Below, piece by piece: positions 35,661-52,423 of a DNA stretch of 64,000 nt. Under the pieces are notes generated by a model that searched no databases, was not told where the DNA came from, and worked only from the letters and a program-made list of their open reading frames with translations. The number at the start of each line of letters is the position of its first letter. The first letter of the stretch is position 1. A program made the translations under genes and the position numbers. The stretch is from Piscicola geometra. Taxonomy: Eukaryota; Annelida; Clitellata; Hirudinida; Piscicolidae. The stretch is taken from assembly GCA_943735955.1 (NCBI GenBank), contig OX030964.1, forward strand, positions 3,777,099 to 3,841,098, given 5' to 3'.

Positions 35661-37794
35661 ATGGCTTTTTTTAGCAGATCGTTGAAAAATCTTTTAACCC
35701 GAAGCGACCTTGCTGCGAGTTTAAACTCCATCAGGACATTTAGTGAAAAAAACAAAGTACATCGGATTGATCTTAAAGTTTTTGATAAAAAACTTTATTA
35801 TAAATAATCTAATTTATATTCTTAATCGGTTTTTATTGAAATTTCGGAGTGTCAAAGTCCTATAATAAAATTTCATTGATGAATGAAAACAATTTCAATG
35901 ACACTTTGTATGAGTAAATTATATACTTTTTTGTTAAAATTCAACTTATAATTGATTATCATTATTCAAATGACCATTAGATTTTTATAATGAACTCAAA
36001 AGTATTATTATTTAATTTTAAATTAATAAATGTTTTTAAAAATTTTACAAAAATTTTTACCACACTTTGAACATTAAAAAAATTACAGATTAAACTCAAA
36101 AAACCAATTTATTTAAGAAACAAAAATTAAACATATTTAAATTTAATCGCTCAACATTTATTTTTAAATCCACCAATTACACCATTTCAGCTCCAATCAA
36201 AGATCTCAGTGCTGGGTGCCTCTGGAGATCTGGGTCAATGTCTTTCCCTTCTTCTCAAAATCAATCCCCTCGTCTCACACCTCGCCCTCTATGATATCGT
36301 GCAGGTTTGATGATGATGTTGATGATAATGAATATAATATTGTAATTTAAGGAATTTTCAAATAATATAATGTAATCGAATGTAATTTAATGTATTGTAT
36401 TTTATTTAATGAAATATATTATAATTATGATCTAGAATAATATAAGTTTGAACTTCAAAACTATCATTTGCATTTATCAAAAACACCACAATCATCATCA
36501 TCATTATTATCATCATCATCATCATCATCATTATCATCATCATCACCATCATCATCATCAACAAAGGTTCCAGGAGTATGCGCAGACCTAAGTCACTGCT
36601 CCACGAGCGCCATGGTTACGGGGCATGTGGGTCCACAACAGTTGAAGGAATGCCTACACGGCGCCAAGATCGTCATCATCACCGCCGGAGTGTCTCGAAA
36701 GCCTGGTCGGTGGTGATGATGATGGTGGTGATGATGTTGATGATGATGATGCTAATAATTTCAAAGATCGAGAATCACTTTTATCATATTTTTCCCATTC
36801 TTTCACTTATCTATTATTTATTCAAAAACAAACTCATCACCACCATCACTACCATTACCACCATTACCACACCTACCACCACAACTGCTCAACCAAACCA
36901 CAGCCCCACAAAAACCAACTATCTTCCCTCTCCCACTCCTACCCCCCACTATTAGTCCAATATTTCATTGTAAATAATTTTTCTTTTTTCTTTTTTTCTA
37001 CTTAAAAAAAACAACATTTATTTATTCACTCACTCGCCCAATAACCAACCAACCCACTCACCAAACAACCCAACCAACCCACAATCCACCACCAATCCAC
37101 CACAAGGGCTCAGCCAGTCTATCGATGTCATACGCTGGAAATCATTTCGTTACGTCTCTCTTACGGGCCATGAATGGCGAAGCGGGCGTGATCGAGTGTG
37201 CCTTTGTCAGGTCCGATGCCACTGACGCCAAGTACTTCGCTTCGCCAATCCTCTTAGGAGTCAGTAGGGTCTTTTTTTGATAATTTTATATAATTTTTAC
37301 CAATAAAAAAGTATAAATCCTTGAATTAACTTTTTTTATCATTTAAGTTTTCAAATAAAAATATTTATTTCTACATATATTTCATATTTCTTTGATACAC
37401 TAATCATCTTTTTCTACCATCCTTACCCCACCAAACACTTCTCTCACCACTCAACCTCCACTATTTTCCAATCCACACCACCCCACACAACCACCATCAC
37501 ACAACCACCCCACACAACCACCCCACACAACCACCCTACACAACCACCCTACACAACCACCCCACACAAACACCCCACACAATCACCACCACACAACCAC
37601 TACCACACAACCATCCTACACAACCACCCCACACAATCACCACCACTCACCAGCTCCAAGGCATCGAAACCAACTTCGGACTTCTACAGTACATCGACTT
37701 TGAATTGAACCTGGTCAAACAGGCGATCTCGGAATTGCAACGAGACATCAAGAAGGGCGAGGAATACCTTGGTAGGAACCCGCTCTCGGACTAA
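35661..37794 (+). CDS. MDH2: Malate dehydrogenase, mitochondrial, core exons missing
   Basis: Five exons are recognised: 35661-35756, 36191-36304, 36567-36705, 37107-37259 and 37654-37794. They encode a targeting peptide ([14 protein letters not shown]), the NAD-binding start ([27 protein letters not shown]), the active-site loop beginning [10 protein letters not shown], then directly [20 protein letters not shown] and the C-terminal helix ending REYL-like [12 protein letters not shown]. The family normally has about 135-140 residues between RKPG and GSASLSM, with the second substrate Arg, NPVNS, the Asp/His catalytic pair and GGHAGKT. None was found in this window. Exon 3 can end only in phase 1 (GTCGGT) or 2, while the next exon needs phase 0, so direct splicing would shift the frame. 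Either exons were lost from the assembly or this copy is broken. Confidence 0.85.
36706..37106. other. MDH2 intron where core exons should lie
   Basis: Begins with a GATGGTGATG tract and later has ACCATCACC/CAACCAACCC tracts: two different low-complexity ends in one 401-bp intron. No coding similarity was found. Confidence 0.6.
37470..37645. repeat. CCACACAACCACC tandem repeat in MDH2
   Basis: About 13-14-bp units of the type CCCCACACAACCA, running to within 10 bp of the final exon's acceptor. Confidence 0.85.
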
Positions 37795-39600
37795 ATTCGA
37801 CTCGGGAATAACCGGGGGTCGTCGATGATTTTCCGGTTGAGGGGTTGAAGGGGAGTGGGTTGAGTCGAATTGTGAGATCGGGTGTAAGAGGGGGTCTTGC
37901 GTTTTTGTTTTTTTTTGTGATTTTTGTTTTTTTTTGGGGGTGCAAGAAAAAAAAGTGAATGTGAAATGGAGTTTGGCGGAGCATGTAAAAACTTTCCAAT
38001 GATTCAAACTTTCAAGCGGAATAGAACAGAATTGGAGCTTTAATGTTGCTTAACGGGCGGCTTATGAAATGATGTCAAATCAGAATGACAGAATGAATGT
38101 TTAAGACCCATTTCTGTTTCAGTGCTTTCCGTTTTCGCACCGATTTGTTCAATCATTTACTCAAGCAGGTTAAATACATTTTAAGTTGAACTACGCTCAA
38201 TTTTAATTAGTTTTAGAGTTAATTTTATTGATTATTCGTTAATAATTCTGTTTCTTAGTTTTATTTTTCTTTTTTTCAAGTTTAACTTTTTGTTTTTTAT
38301 GTTTGTTTTTTATCATTTTACATCTATATTGGGCACAAGCTCTAGAGTGACTTCCCGCCGAGTACCTTCAGAGCAATTCTTTCACTATTCTCGCACAAAT
38401 TTTATAATTTGAAAATGCTTCGATATAATCTTTTGAAATTTATTAACAGATTTTGAAATAAACTTAACTTAATTTCGTACAACCTGAACTTGTTGAGTGT
38501 CTTGTCAGACATATCGTTTTGCAACGCAATCAATTAATTTATATAAATGTTTAATCAATAAATTAATCAATCATACAATTATACATTTTTATACTTACTT
38601 TAATTCAAAATTAATTGTTAAAATTAAATTCTACAATCATGATTAATATTCTGTGAATTTCTTCAACCGATACACACAGTTTTTTTTATTAGTTAAATCT
38701 CCGTTAGCCACGAGACTGCATACTTAGTAATACCACTTAATAAATAACCTTTATTTTAACAGACACATTTCTATAAATTTACAGCGTTGCTCAAATCACC
38801 TTGCCTTTGCTACGCTGCCAAAGATCAACTTCTTGAAAAGTGTCTTTTGAGTTTTGGTTCTCTGATCTAATGCATTTGTAGAGATGTCGTCTTGGTGTGC
38901 TTGCCTGTGCAAAACTTCCTTGCGAATTTGTTTGTTAATAAATAAAAGTATTAATTGTTTCTTTGAATATTTTTGAAATTATCACTAAAATGTGAACAAC
39001 GATATAAACAGAATGCGTTTTATGATCTTTGGTTAGCGGCTGCCAAAATGGCAGCCGCTCAAATAAATTTGTGGAATAAACGGTTTTGGGTATAATATAT
39101 TAAAATTTTAGAATCTAAAGTCTAAATAAAAATTAAATTTAATTAATTAGAATGTTTTTAGTTCAAATGTTGGTTGTTTTGAATCTGTCGAGAATGGCCG
39201 CAGCAGACCAAGATGGCCGCAGGGAATCAAAGCGCTCAAGGAGAAAGGATAAAGGAGAAAGCTTTCCATAGCAGCAGCAGTACCAGCGTTGGCAAAGACT
39301 TCTCCTTCACCCTCTTTCGCAGCCTCGGCACCAGTGGCAAGACAGAAAATTGAGAAGAATTATGATTGTGTTTTGAGGATGATGTGGTAATGATTGTGCT
39401 GTGGTATGAGTGTTGGTATTGTGGTGATGAAAGAATTTTTTATTTATGGTGTTAGTGATTTTTTGGCAGTGATTGTCATGGTGGGGTGGGTGAGGTTGGA
39501 TTATTGAGGTTGATCGTGTGTTTATATATATATTTTAATTTATATATATACATATATTGGTAATGGTCTAAAAACCGTTTTATTTAACAAATTTATTTGA
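37795..39600. other. Gene-poor AT-rich sequence after MDH2
   Basis: Includes any MDH2 3' UTR (AATAAA near 38456). GC-richer patches at 38800-38930 and 39040-39060 match nothing I recognise. Confidence 0.5.
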
Positions 39601-39666
39601 AGAGCGCCTTTGTTCACTTAGTAAAGGGCGCTATACAAATCATTAGTGATTGATTGATTGATCTAA
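39601..39666 (+). mobile_element. SINE-like 3' end with hairpin and ATTG tail
   Basis: GAGCGCCTTT and AAAGGGCGCT can form a hairpin. They are followed by ATACAAATC and a short (ATTG)n tail. A weaker copy is at 4801-4840 and a fragment (GGCGCTATAAAAAC) at 31540. Such hairpin-plus-short-tandem tails are common in SINEs and their LINE partners. No RNA polymerase III head was found. Confidence 0.4.
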
Positions 39667-39975
39667 AACTGAAAAAAACGATTAAAAAAATTAATATTAT
39701 TTTTTAAGGTTGGTTAAACAACAAAAAATATTTTCCAAAACAATAATTTGAACCAAGTTTTTATGTTATAGGCTATAATTAATGGCTCGGCTGTATACGC
39801 CTAAAACATAGTGTTTTACGGTGGAAATAAATGCTTGTGTGTGTGTGGGCCTCACAGTATTCACAGTATTTATAATGCCGTAAATAAGGATCTTTTATTT
39901 TTTGCCTACAAATACATTGGAATGTTGAGAAGGTGATGGAATAGAAAGGAAAAAAAAGAATGTTTTTTGTAAACT

Positions 39976-40535
39976 GTGTTCACCAACACAGCTGTACTCA
40001 ATCAAGCCAACTCACTCAGCATACGCCTCCTTCTATGCCAAAGACGTTTACGCTGGCTGGGTCACTTGCGTCGAATGGAAGAAGGCCACATACCCAAGGA
40101 CATCCTCTATGGCGAGCTGGCTACAGGACACCGTCCAGTTGGTCGCCCGCAACTACGCTTCAAAGACGTCTGCAAACGCGATCTCAAACTTACGGGTATC
40201 AACCCTGTCAGATGGGAAGAGCTAGCAGATGACCGGAGGGGCTGGCGCCAGACTGTCCACAAAGGCATCAAAAAGGACGAGGAAGAACGCAGGCAACATC
40301 TGGAATCCCGAAGGCAAAGAAGAAAAATGAGGCAGCAGAATCAGGCTCTCGATCCTCCATCCGACTTCACTTGCAGCCGCTGCAGCAGAGACTGTCGATC
40401 CAGGATCGGTCTGCCGAGCCACTCTAGAAGCTGCCGCCTAAGAACACATCAGAGCGCTATCATCATCTCACGAGATGGATGAATGCCAACATTTTGGGAG
40501 ACTTGCATTTGATAGAATAAAGAAGATTTTATTTT
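39976..40535 (+). mobile_element. 5'-truncated LINE, RT C-terminal region
   Basis: The 168-codon open frame has RRLRWLGHLRRMEEGHIPKD, LYGELATGHRPVGRPQLRF and KDVCKRDLKLTGI, the conserved block at the end of ORF2 in a widespread animal non-LTR family (annotated jockey-like or craniofacial-development-protein-2-like). It ends with a CX2C zinc-finger-like motif, CSRCSRDCRSRIGLPSHSRSC, then TGA. A short 3' region to about 40535 follows. The upstream RT and endonuclease domains are absent, as expected from 5' truncation. The frame is intact, so the insertion is probably fairly recent, and it is GC-richer than its surroundings. Confidence 0.85.
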
Positions 40536-40560
40536 ATAGAAATTAATTTTTTCATCACTA

Positions 40561-40640
40561 TCGTCAGCATCACCACCCCCATACTCATCATCATCATTAT
40601 CATCATCATCATTTTCATTATCATTATCTCCATCATCCTT
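40561..40640. repeat. CATCATCATT tract
   Basis: ATC/ATT units just after the LINE fragment. Confidence 0.8.
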
Positions 40641-40731
40641 ATATAGCCCTGTTTCAAACACTGTAGACTTCTCACTGGCTTCCTAGGAAATACAGTAAGC
40701 CTTCCTAATGCATTAATCATCACACTCCCTC

Positions 40732-40843
<112 letters not shown>

Positions 40844-40860
40844 CCCCAAAACACAAGACG

Positions 40861-41824
40861 CCTAATATGGAGGAAAAGGAAACCCAAAGATACCTGTAAA
40901 TTGCATTAAATTTAAGTGCATTACAGTGTGATACACTACGCGAAAAACAGACAAAAGTAGAAACATATTCATACAAAAACTTAAACAAACAAACAAAGGA
41001 AATTCTAAGCATACAAACACAAAAATTAACACATTCACCAATGCACTTTTTCACACTTTCACGCGCATGCGTTTTATTGCTCCATTACCCCGGAGTCATC
41101 GTCTGCAGTTTAATTCGAGAAAAGTCGTCTCTTTCATCATTCTTTCAACCGATTTTTGCAAAATTTTTCACCACTAAAAAGTAATAAACATATTTTTGAT
41201 AAAAGACTTAAATGAAAATTTAATTTTTCACTATTTACTTTATGGTATGAAGATAATTTATTGAATTAATCTTTTAATTGAATACGTTTCAGTATTAATA
41301 AGTTCATACTTTATTAGTCAATTAAGTGGATCAGTCTCAAGTGCATATGTTCAACAGCGCTGCGAACCCTTGAAGGGTGGAAAAAGAAAAATTCAAATTG
41401 GGGAAAAAGACTAAAAAATGCAATATTTAAAAGAACAAGTTGAAGTAAAAAAGTGTTGCAGTTTTGTGGAAAAATATTTAGGTGATGGGACGAAGTTACA
41501 TTTACAGAATATGAAAAGTCTGGTGGTTAGAAGCATACTTCAATTATGCAAGGAAATGGAAGAATTATTGGAAATTAGGTCATGTGTTTGAGGGTGCTAA
41601 GAGAATTTTGCAATGAATAATTTAAAGAAAAGTATTAAAAAAATTCAGATGATAAATGAAAAAAGAAAGTTTCAGGAATTGGAGAGAGAGAAGATAGAGG
41701 AAGTGATAAAAAAGAGAAAATGAGAAGAGAGAGTGGGGACAAATAGGAAAGCCGGATTCTCCGTGCACTGATGTGGAATAGGTGGAGATGCTGGAAAGAG
41801 GCGTTTCCTTGTGTGTCAATCAAG
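40861..41824. other. AT-rich sequence, no gene seen
   Basis: No exon or repeat family was recognised. Confidence 0.5.
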
Positions 41825-41825
41825 T

Positions 41826-41975
41826 TCTTATGTGTGTTTATTTGTGTGTGTGTTTGTGTTTGTGTGTGTGTGTTTGTGTGTGTGTGTTTTTATGTGTGTG
41901 TGTTTGTGTGTGTCTTTTTTATGTGTGTATGTGTGTTTGTGTGTGTGTGTCTATGTTTATGTGTGTGTGTTTATG

Positions 41976-42022
<47 letters not shown>

Positions 42023-42024
42023 TT
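41826..42024. repeat. (GT)n-rich array
   Basis: GTGTGT with TTT and TAT interruptions. The Cys/Val open frames in it are artefacts. Confidence 0.92.
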
Positions 42025-43618
42025 TTCATTGCATTTAAAATAGATATTAACACATATGGAATTAGGTAGCATAAATCTACAGTTTTCAGGATACAAAGTT
42101 ACATCAGGAGCGCTAAATTATAGAGTATGCAACATTCCACATTCAAGTTAAATCAATGTGTTCAGATCGATCTCACACAGCGAACCTTCAGAATACACTT
42201 CAAATAAAAGAATTCCCACTCAAAAATATGTTTGAGAAAAACAATCGTTAATGAATTACCAACTCCCATGCCAATTTAAATGTTTAAGCACAGAAGCACT
42301 TACTAAATAAACAATTAAGCCAATTAATTTCATAATCACCACCCACTGCCACCCATTCTCTAATTGCCCTAGCACGTTATGTTCCAAAAATTTGAGAATA
42401 CACACAGGGCGTAACACACATCCACCCATAAATACACACACAGATACATTAATACAAATACACATAACTACACACACATACACACATAAATAATAACATA
42501 TATATATATATCACATTCTCTCGGATTAAAAGTTATTCCAATTGGCTTTAAGAACTTGGAATTGTGAATTTTTAAAATCTGAAATAAAGCAAATTCATAA
42601 AAAATGTTTAAAAAAACAAAAATTGTATTTTTTAAAGATATACAACTTGAATAATATTGTAATACTAAAATTTTATACCAAACTATAACAAAACTATTCA
42701 ATAACACCGCTTGTAGAGAGATACTTAAAAGATGAAGCCAGATACAATATAAAAACCTTGCTACAAGATATGTTAAAAGTCGTTTGAAAAACTAACGGAA
42801 TTGAGTTTCAAGTCTTTACAGTTGTTTCTGTAAATTTCAATAAAAGAATTGAAAAAGATTATTTTCAATTCATTCAAGGCTTGTACTCAGCTCCCAGTAA
42901 GTCCCTTTTATAGAATTTGAATAAAATTATTCATTTTAAAGGGATTTTAAAAAGGATCCGAAAGCTTTTTTTTCTCACTGCCTTTTCAATTTATGCTAAT
43001 GACAAACAAAAATGTGAAGAAATTTTTATTACTATCATATTTTATATTTTTATTCTTCTAAAGTGGGTTTTTCAAATAAGTTTTTAAATAATTTATCGAA
43101 TTTTAGTTTTGTTCTCTCTCAACTATCAAAGTTAGTTCTCAAGTCAGAGTTTTTGAGTTAAAAGTTTTTCCTTGCTATAAAACTAAGATAATCATGCTTT
43201 AATTCTAAACATCGAGACATTTTATATTTATTTAGCCACAAAACGATAAACGGGTGGCCGAGTGGTTAACGACTTGGTGCTCATTGCCATGCCTAATTGC
43301 AGAAAATTCTTGGAGAAAAGTTGGGCAACGCTAAGAAATGTCGAAAAAATTAGTAGTTTCTCTTCTAACGACTTGCGTGGTTATGATGCTTTTAAAAAGC
43401 TTGAAAGATATTTAAAAAATGATATGTATAAAGAAGCTGTATCAAACGAAACATGTAGTTGAACGACAACTTGATTGTGTTTGGAATATTTCCAATACAA
43501 ACCATCTCTAGGCAAAATCCCAGTTTTAAATAGTCCACTAAATATTTTTTAAACGTAATTATAACACTAATTAAGGAAATTTACTAAAGTAAAATTGTTT
43601 TCGAAAATTGAAAAAAGC
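42025..43618. other. AT-rich sequence with a tRNA-like A box
   Basis: TGGCCGAGTGGTTAA at 43255-43269 matches a pol III A box of the Ser/Leu tRNA type. No B box or fold follows, so it may be a decayed tRNA-derived SINE head. Nothing else was recognised. Confidence 0.35.
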
Positions 43619-43754
43619 TCCACTAACAACCACACAAACAAAAACACACACAAAAACACCCACACTAAGACAAACTCCACGAACCACCAAAAACACAAAA
43701 AAACATCCCCATGAACAACTACACTAATAAAACACACACAAACAACCACACGAA

Positions 43755-43895
43755 CACATGCAAACATAAACCCCACGAACACACCCAAACAACCACACAA
43801 ACATAAACCCCACGAACACACCCAAACAACCACACAAACATAAACCCCACGAACACACCCAAACAACCACACAAACATAAACCCCACGAACACCT
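43755..43895. repeat. 37-bp tandem repeat
   Basis: About four near-identical copies of a 37-bp unit containing CATAAACCCCACGAACACAC. Degenerate CA-rich sequence precedes it from 43619. Confidence 0.9.
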
Positions 43896-48592
<4,697 letters not shown>

Positions 48593-49760
48593 GAGTTTAT
48601 TATTACGTTTCCTTGCAAGTCCGTGACAATCTTATCAGTTGCTTCTGTACAAGAGACATCTGGAATTATTATTATTTCTTTTATTATTCTTTATATTATT
48701 AATTTATTATTATTATAGCTGGAATTCTTTGCATTGTTAAGTTTATTTAATTAATTATAAATAGAAAAAGTAAATTATTTATTTTCATTAAGCATCTTTT
48801 AAACCGTTAACGGATTTTCCTTATCATAAAAAATAAAAAACGAAAAAAAAGAGAATTGAAATGAATGAATAGATTTAAATTAGCATGAAAAAATCAAAGT
48901 TAATTTGAATGGAATGCATAAACAAAATTCACAAACGAGCGTGTGATGGCGGTGTATTTTCACGCACAGTGGAAGTGTGCAAGTCGTCAATGTATTGTAA
49001 ACACAGGCGCGACAAAAACAATTAACCTTCATTAGCAGAACACTTTGAAAAGATTCAAGAACCAATTATCGCCTAATTAACAAGCAAAGTGTCCTATTAA
49101 CACTTGTTTCGAATCAGTTAAGTTTTCTTTGATAATCACGCCTCAAGCCTTGATAATCATTATCTATTTATTAATTTTAAAAAATATATAGTTAGTTAGG
49201 AATTACGACCAATTAATGGGACACTTTTTGGAATCAAATATCTCAATATTTTTCCAAAATTAAGAAATTAAAAATAAAAATAAAAATTGTACATGAAAAA
49301 TATATTTTATTGAATATAAATGAAAAGACTGGAGTTATTTCAGTGTTTTATCAGAATTCCAATCAATAATTTTTTTTTTCGAACGAATAAATAACTTATA
49401 AATATAGTTAGTAATAGTTAATTAAGTTAATTATCAATAAATGATTTTAAATAATTACATTTATGTCATAAAGCTCTGTAGAAAGATGTAAGGGAGAAAT
49501 AAAAGTTCATAATGGCATTGAAAAACATTAACAATGTCATTATCCTGTGTGCTTTGACTCTTTGAAAAAAGGTTGAGGGAGAGGGAGTAAGATGAGAAAG
49601 GGAGGGAAAAGAATGGAGAGCAAGTTTAGAAAGAATGAAGCGAAGAGGGAAAGAGAAGGATGGAGAGAGTGAGGTTAGGATGGTGGAAGGTGAGAAAACT
49701 TTAAAAAATAATAAATTTTTAAAATTTTGTGAGAAAAAATTATATAAAAATGAGCAAAAA
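48593..49760. other. AT-rich sequence, no gene seen
   Basis: Purine-rich GAGGGAGAGGGAG-like stretch at 49570-49690. No exon was recognised. Confidence 0.5.
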
Positions 49761-49970
49761 ACTTAGTAGAAAAATGTAAAATTTTATAATTGTAAACTTA
49801 GTAGAAAAATGTAAAATTTTATAATTGTAAACTTAGTAGAAAAATGTAAAATTTTATAATTGTAAACTTAGTAGAAAAATGTAAAATTTTATAATTGTAA
49901 ACTTAGTAGAAAAATGTAAAATTTTATAATTGTAAACTTAGTAGAAAAATGTAAAATTTTATAATTGTAA
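49761..49970. repeat. Perfect 35-bp tandem repeat, six copies
   Basis: Six identical 35-bp copies begin at 49761, 49796, 49831, 49866, 49901 and 49936, each starting ACTTAGTAGAAAAATG. The identity implies very recent expansion. There are no spacers, so it is not a CRISPR array. Confidence 0.97.
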
Positions 49971-50335
49971 AAACAGAAAAAAAAGAACAAACGAGATATA
50001 AAAAAGCAATAACTATTAAAGATAAATAACATTAAAGAGCAAATTTCAATAAAAAGTTTATGGTTAGGAATGCATGATGGATTTAGGGCCGAAGGATGAA
50101 GGTTGGAGTGATGTTTTTATTCTATTTGTTCTAAGATTTTGCGTTTTTTTTGTTTTTTTAAATGTAAAAATAAGAATTGAATAAATATCATTAATTTGAT
50201 GTTATCTTTTGGTGATTTTACCTTTAGAATATTTTAAAAGAAAAGTTTAAAAATTCTATGAATTTAAAAATACATTGCATAATCAAATAAAAATGTATTT
50301 AGTAATAATTTTTTATTATTGACTTATTATAAATG

Positions 50336-50413
50336 CCACGTGGGCAGTCAAAGGAGGTCAAATGTCGTAATCAGGTCACGGGTCAAAATAACAAGGTCAG
50401 GTTGTGTCGGTCA
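50336..50413 (+). promoter_or_regulatory. Nuclear-receptor half-site cluster with DR1
   Basis: Same-strand half-sites AGGTCA (50355), AGGTCA (50373), GGGTCA (50380), AGGTCA (50394) and CGGTCA (50408). The pair at 50373/50380 has a 1-bp spacer, a DR1 as bound by HNF4, COUP-TF or RXR dimers. A palindromic E-box CCACGTGG is at 50336-50343. It lies 1.0 kb upstream of the GATA start codon, on the same strand. Confidence 0.45.
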
Positions 50414-51426
50414 GATATACACAGAACCCTGATGAATGAGAAAAAAGTGTTATAAAGTATAATTAAGACTTTAAACTTTCTTTTAATGTTTTTTTACTTG
50501 AATATTAACTTGTTGTAGTGCCGATCCATTGTTATATTGTTTAGCAACAACAAACCTTGCGTGTTTGAATGAGTCTTTAATGTTACAATGTTACATACAT
50601 TTTCTTGTAATTAATACTTATAAATTGTTCAAAATTGCGATTTAACGTCTTATATTACTATTATTTAAAATTTTATTTATTTATTGTATGATCTTTTTTC
50701 TCACTACCTCCATCATCTCAACCATTACCACCACCGTCATTCACAAATTCACCCTCTTTTTACCCAACCACTACCTCGTTCATCATAATCAAAACCCCCT
50801 ACCTCCACTTATTATTTAAGAATAAAAATAAAATAAATTGGACTAATAGGTAATAATGGAATACATTTATTAATATAATATCAACAAGGATAATAATAGT
50901 TTTAAAATTATGTAAAAGATGATATACTCCTATCTGATGTGTTAATTTAATAAATTTTTAATTGCAGGTGATATTTTAAATCAACTGCAACGCCTTTCTG
51001 ACAGCTCTGATTCAATTATAACTTTCCTAACTTTTCACATTACTTGAATCCTATTCGCATATTGGAAAGAAAAAAATTATTAATAATTTTTACTTTTTTC
51101 TATCAAGCACTCTATTTTTGCTTAACTTTTTACTCTTTTTGTTTTTCTCTCTCTATCCACCTTTCCATATCTCTCTCTTTTGAGCCTCTTTCATTACTGA
51201 TTTGTTTTACTATTTCTAGAAATATTTTTTCTTTCAAGCATTAATTTTTCGATTAAAGCATTTAAATATTAAATTAAATCTACATAGCAAATAATCAAAA
51301 TGAAGATGATGATTATGAAAACGATAAAAATTAGATGGTAAATACAAAGATAAAAATGTTAATGATAATAAAAATGTAAAAAAATCTTATTAACACAACA
51401 GACGAAACTATCAATCGACCAGCTTT

Positions 51427-52379
51427 ATGGAGTCAACAATATTATCAGAAACTTTAAAAACATCACCATCATCCTCCTCACCATCGTCATCATTACAACC
51501 AGTTTCATCAACATCTTTTCTACTCACATCTTCATCGTTTTCCTCAAACATATTTTCGAATAATTTCCCGCCTTTTGCAAATTCATCTCATTCTTCTTTT
51601 CATTTAACTTCATCATTATTATCCGCGCCTTTATCACAATCCTACCCAGCATCAACTTCATCATCATCATCATCATCATCGACATCAACATTATCATCTT
51701 CATCATCATTAAAAACCATCGTTCCACAGTTTAGCACTTGTTTATCCTCTTCATCATTCAATTTTTTACAAAAACCATCATTATCATCGCCATCTTCACC
51801 ACCACCATCATCATCACTACCATCATGTCTACCTCTTACTTCTAACTGGACGCAATGCGTAAGTTGTGGAAGGCCGTTTGTAGACACTTCCAACAACTAC
51901 TACAACAACCACAGCAGCTACTACCACAACAACAACTACGACTACTACTCTTACTATGACAAAAACACCACTGATAATTACAACAATGATGTAGTTGCCA
52001 ACAACAACAACAACAACAACAGCGATGATGGGAACTCCACTGTTTGTGCTACGAGTAAAGAAAGCAACAACAACTACAACGACGACGACCCAACTACTTG
52101 CAACAACCTGAATTCCAAACACAACAACAACATTAACAACACCAATAACCCTAAAAACAAGAGCAACAATAACAACAACAAAAATAACAACAATTTCGCA
52201 AGCGAGGGTGATGAAGGTTTTCATAGCGATAAGACTGCCTTCATTGCTGCCAGTGCACACGGAAACAACAGTGCTAGTAGTAGTTGTTGCAGTAGTAGTT
52301 GTACTAGTAGTAGTTGTTTTAGTAGCAGTTCTAGTAGTAGTTGTTGTTGCGCTAGCCATTCTATTGGTAGTAGTTGTAT

Positions 52380-52423
<44 letters not shown>

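Noticed and set aside
43251..43345. tRNA-Ser/Leu-like gene from the TGGCCGAGTGGTTAA A box
   Set aside because: No anticodon stem, T-arm GTTCRA box or closing acceptor stem could be drawn. At most it is a decayed SINE head.
49761..49970. CRISPR-like array
   Set aside because: The 35-bp units are directly tandem without spacers, and the genome is eukaryotic.
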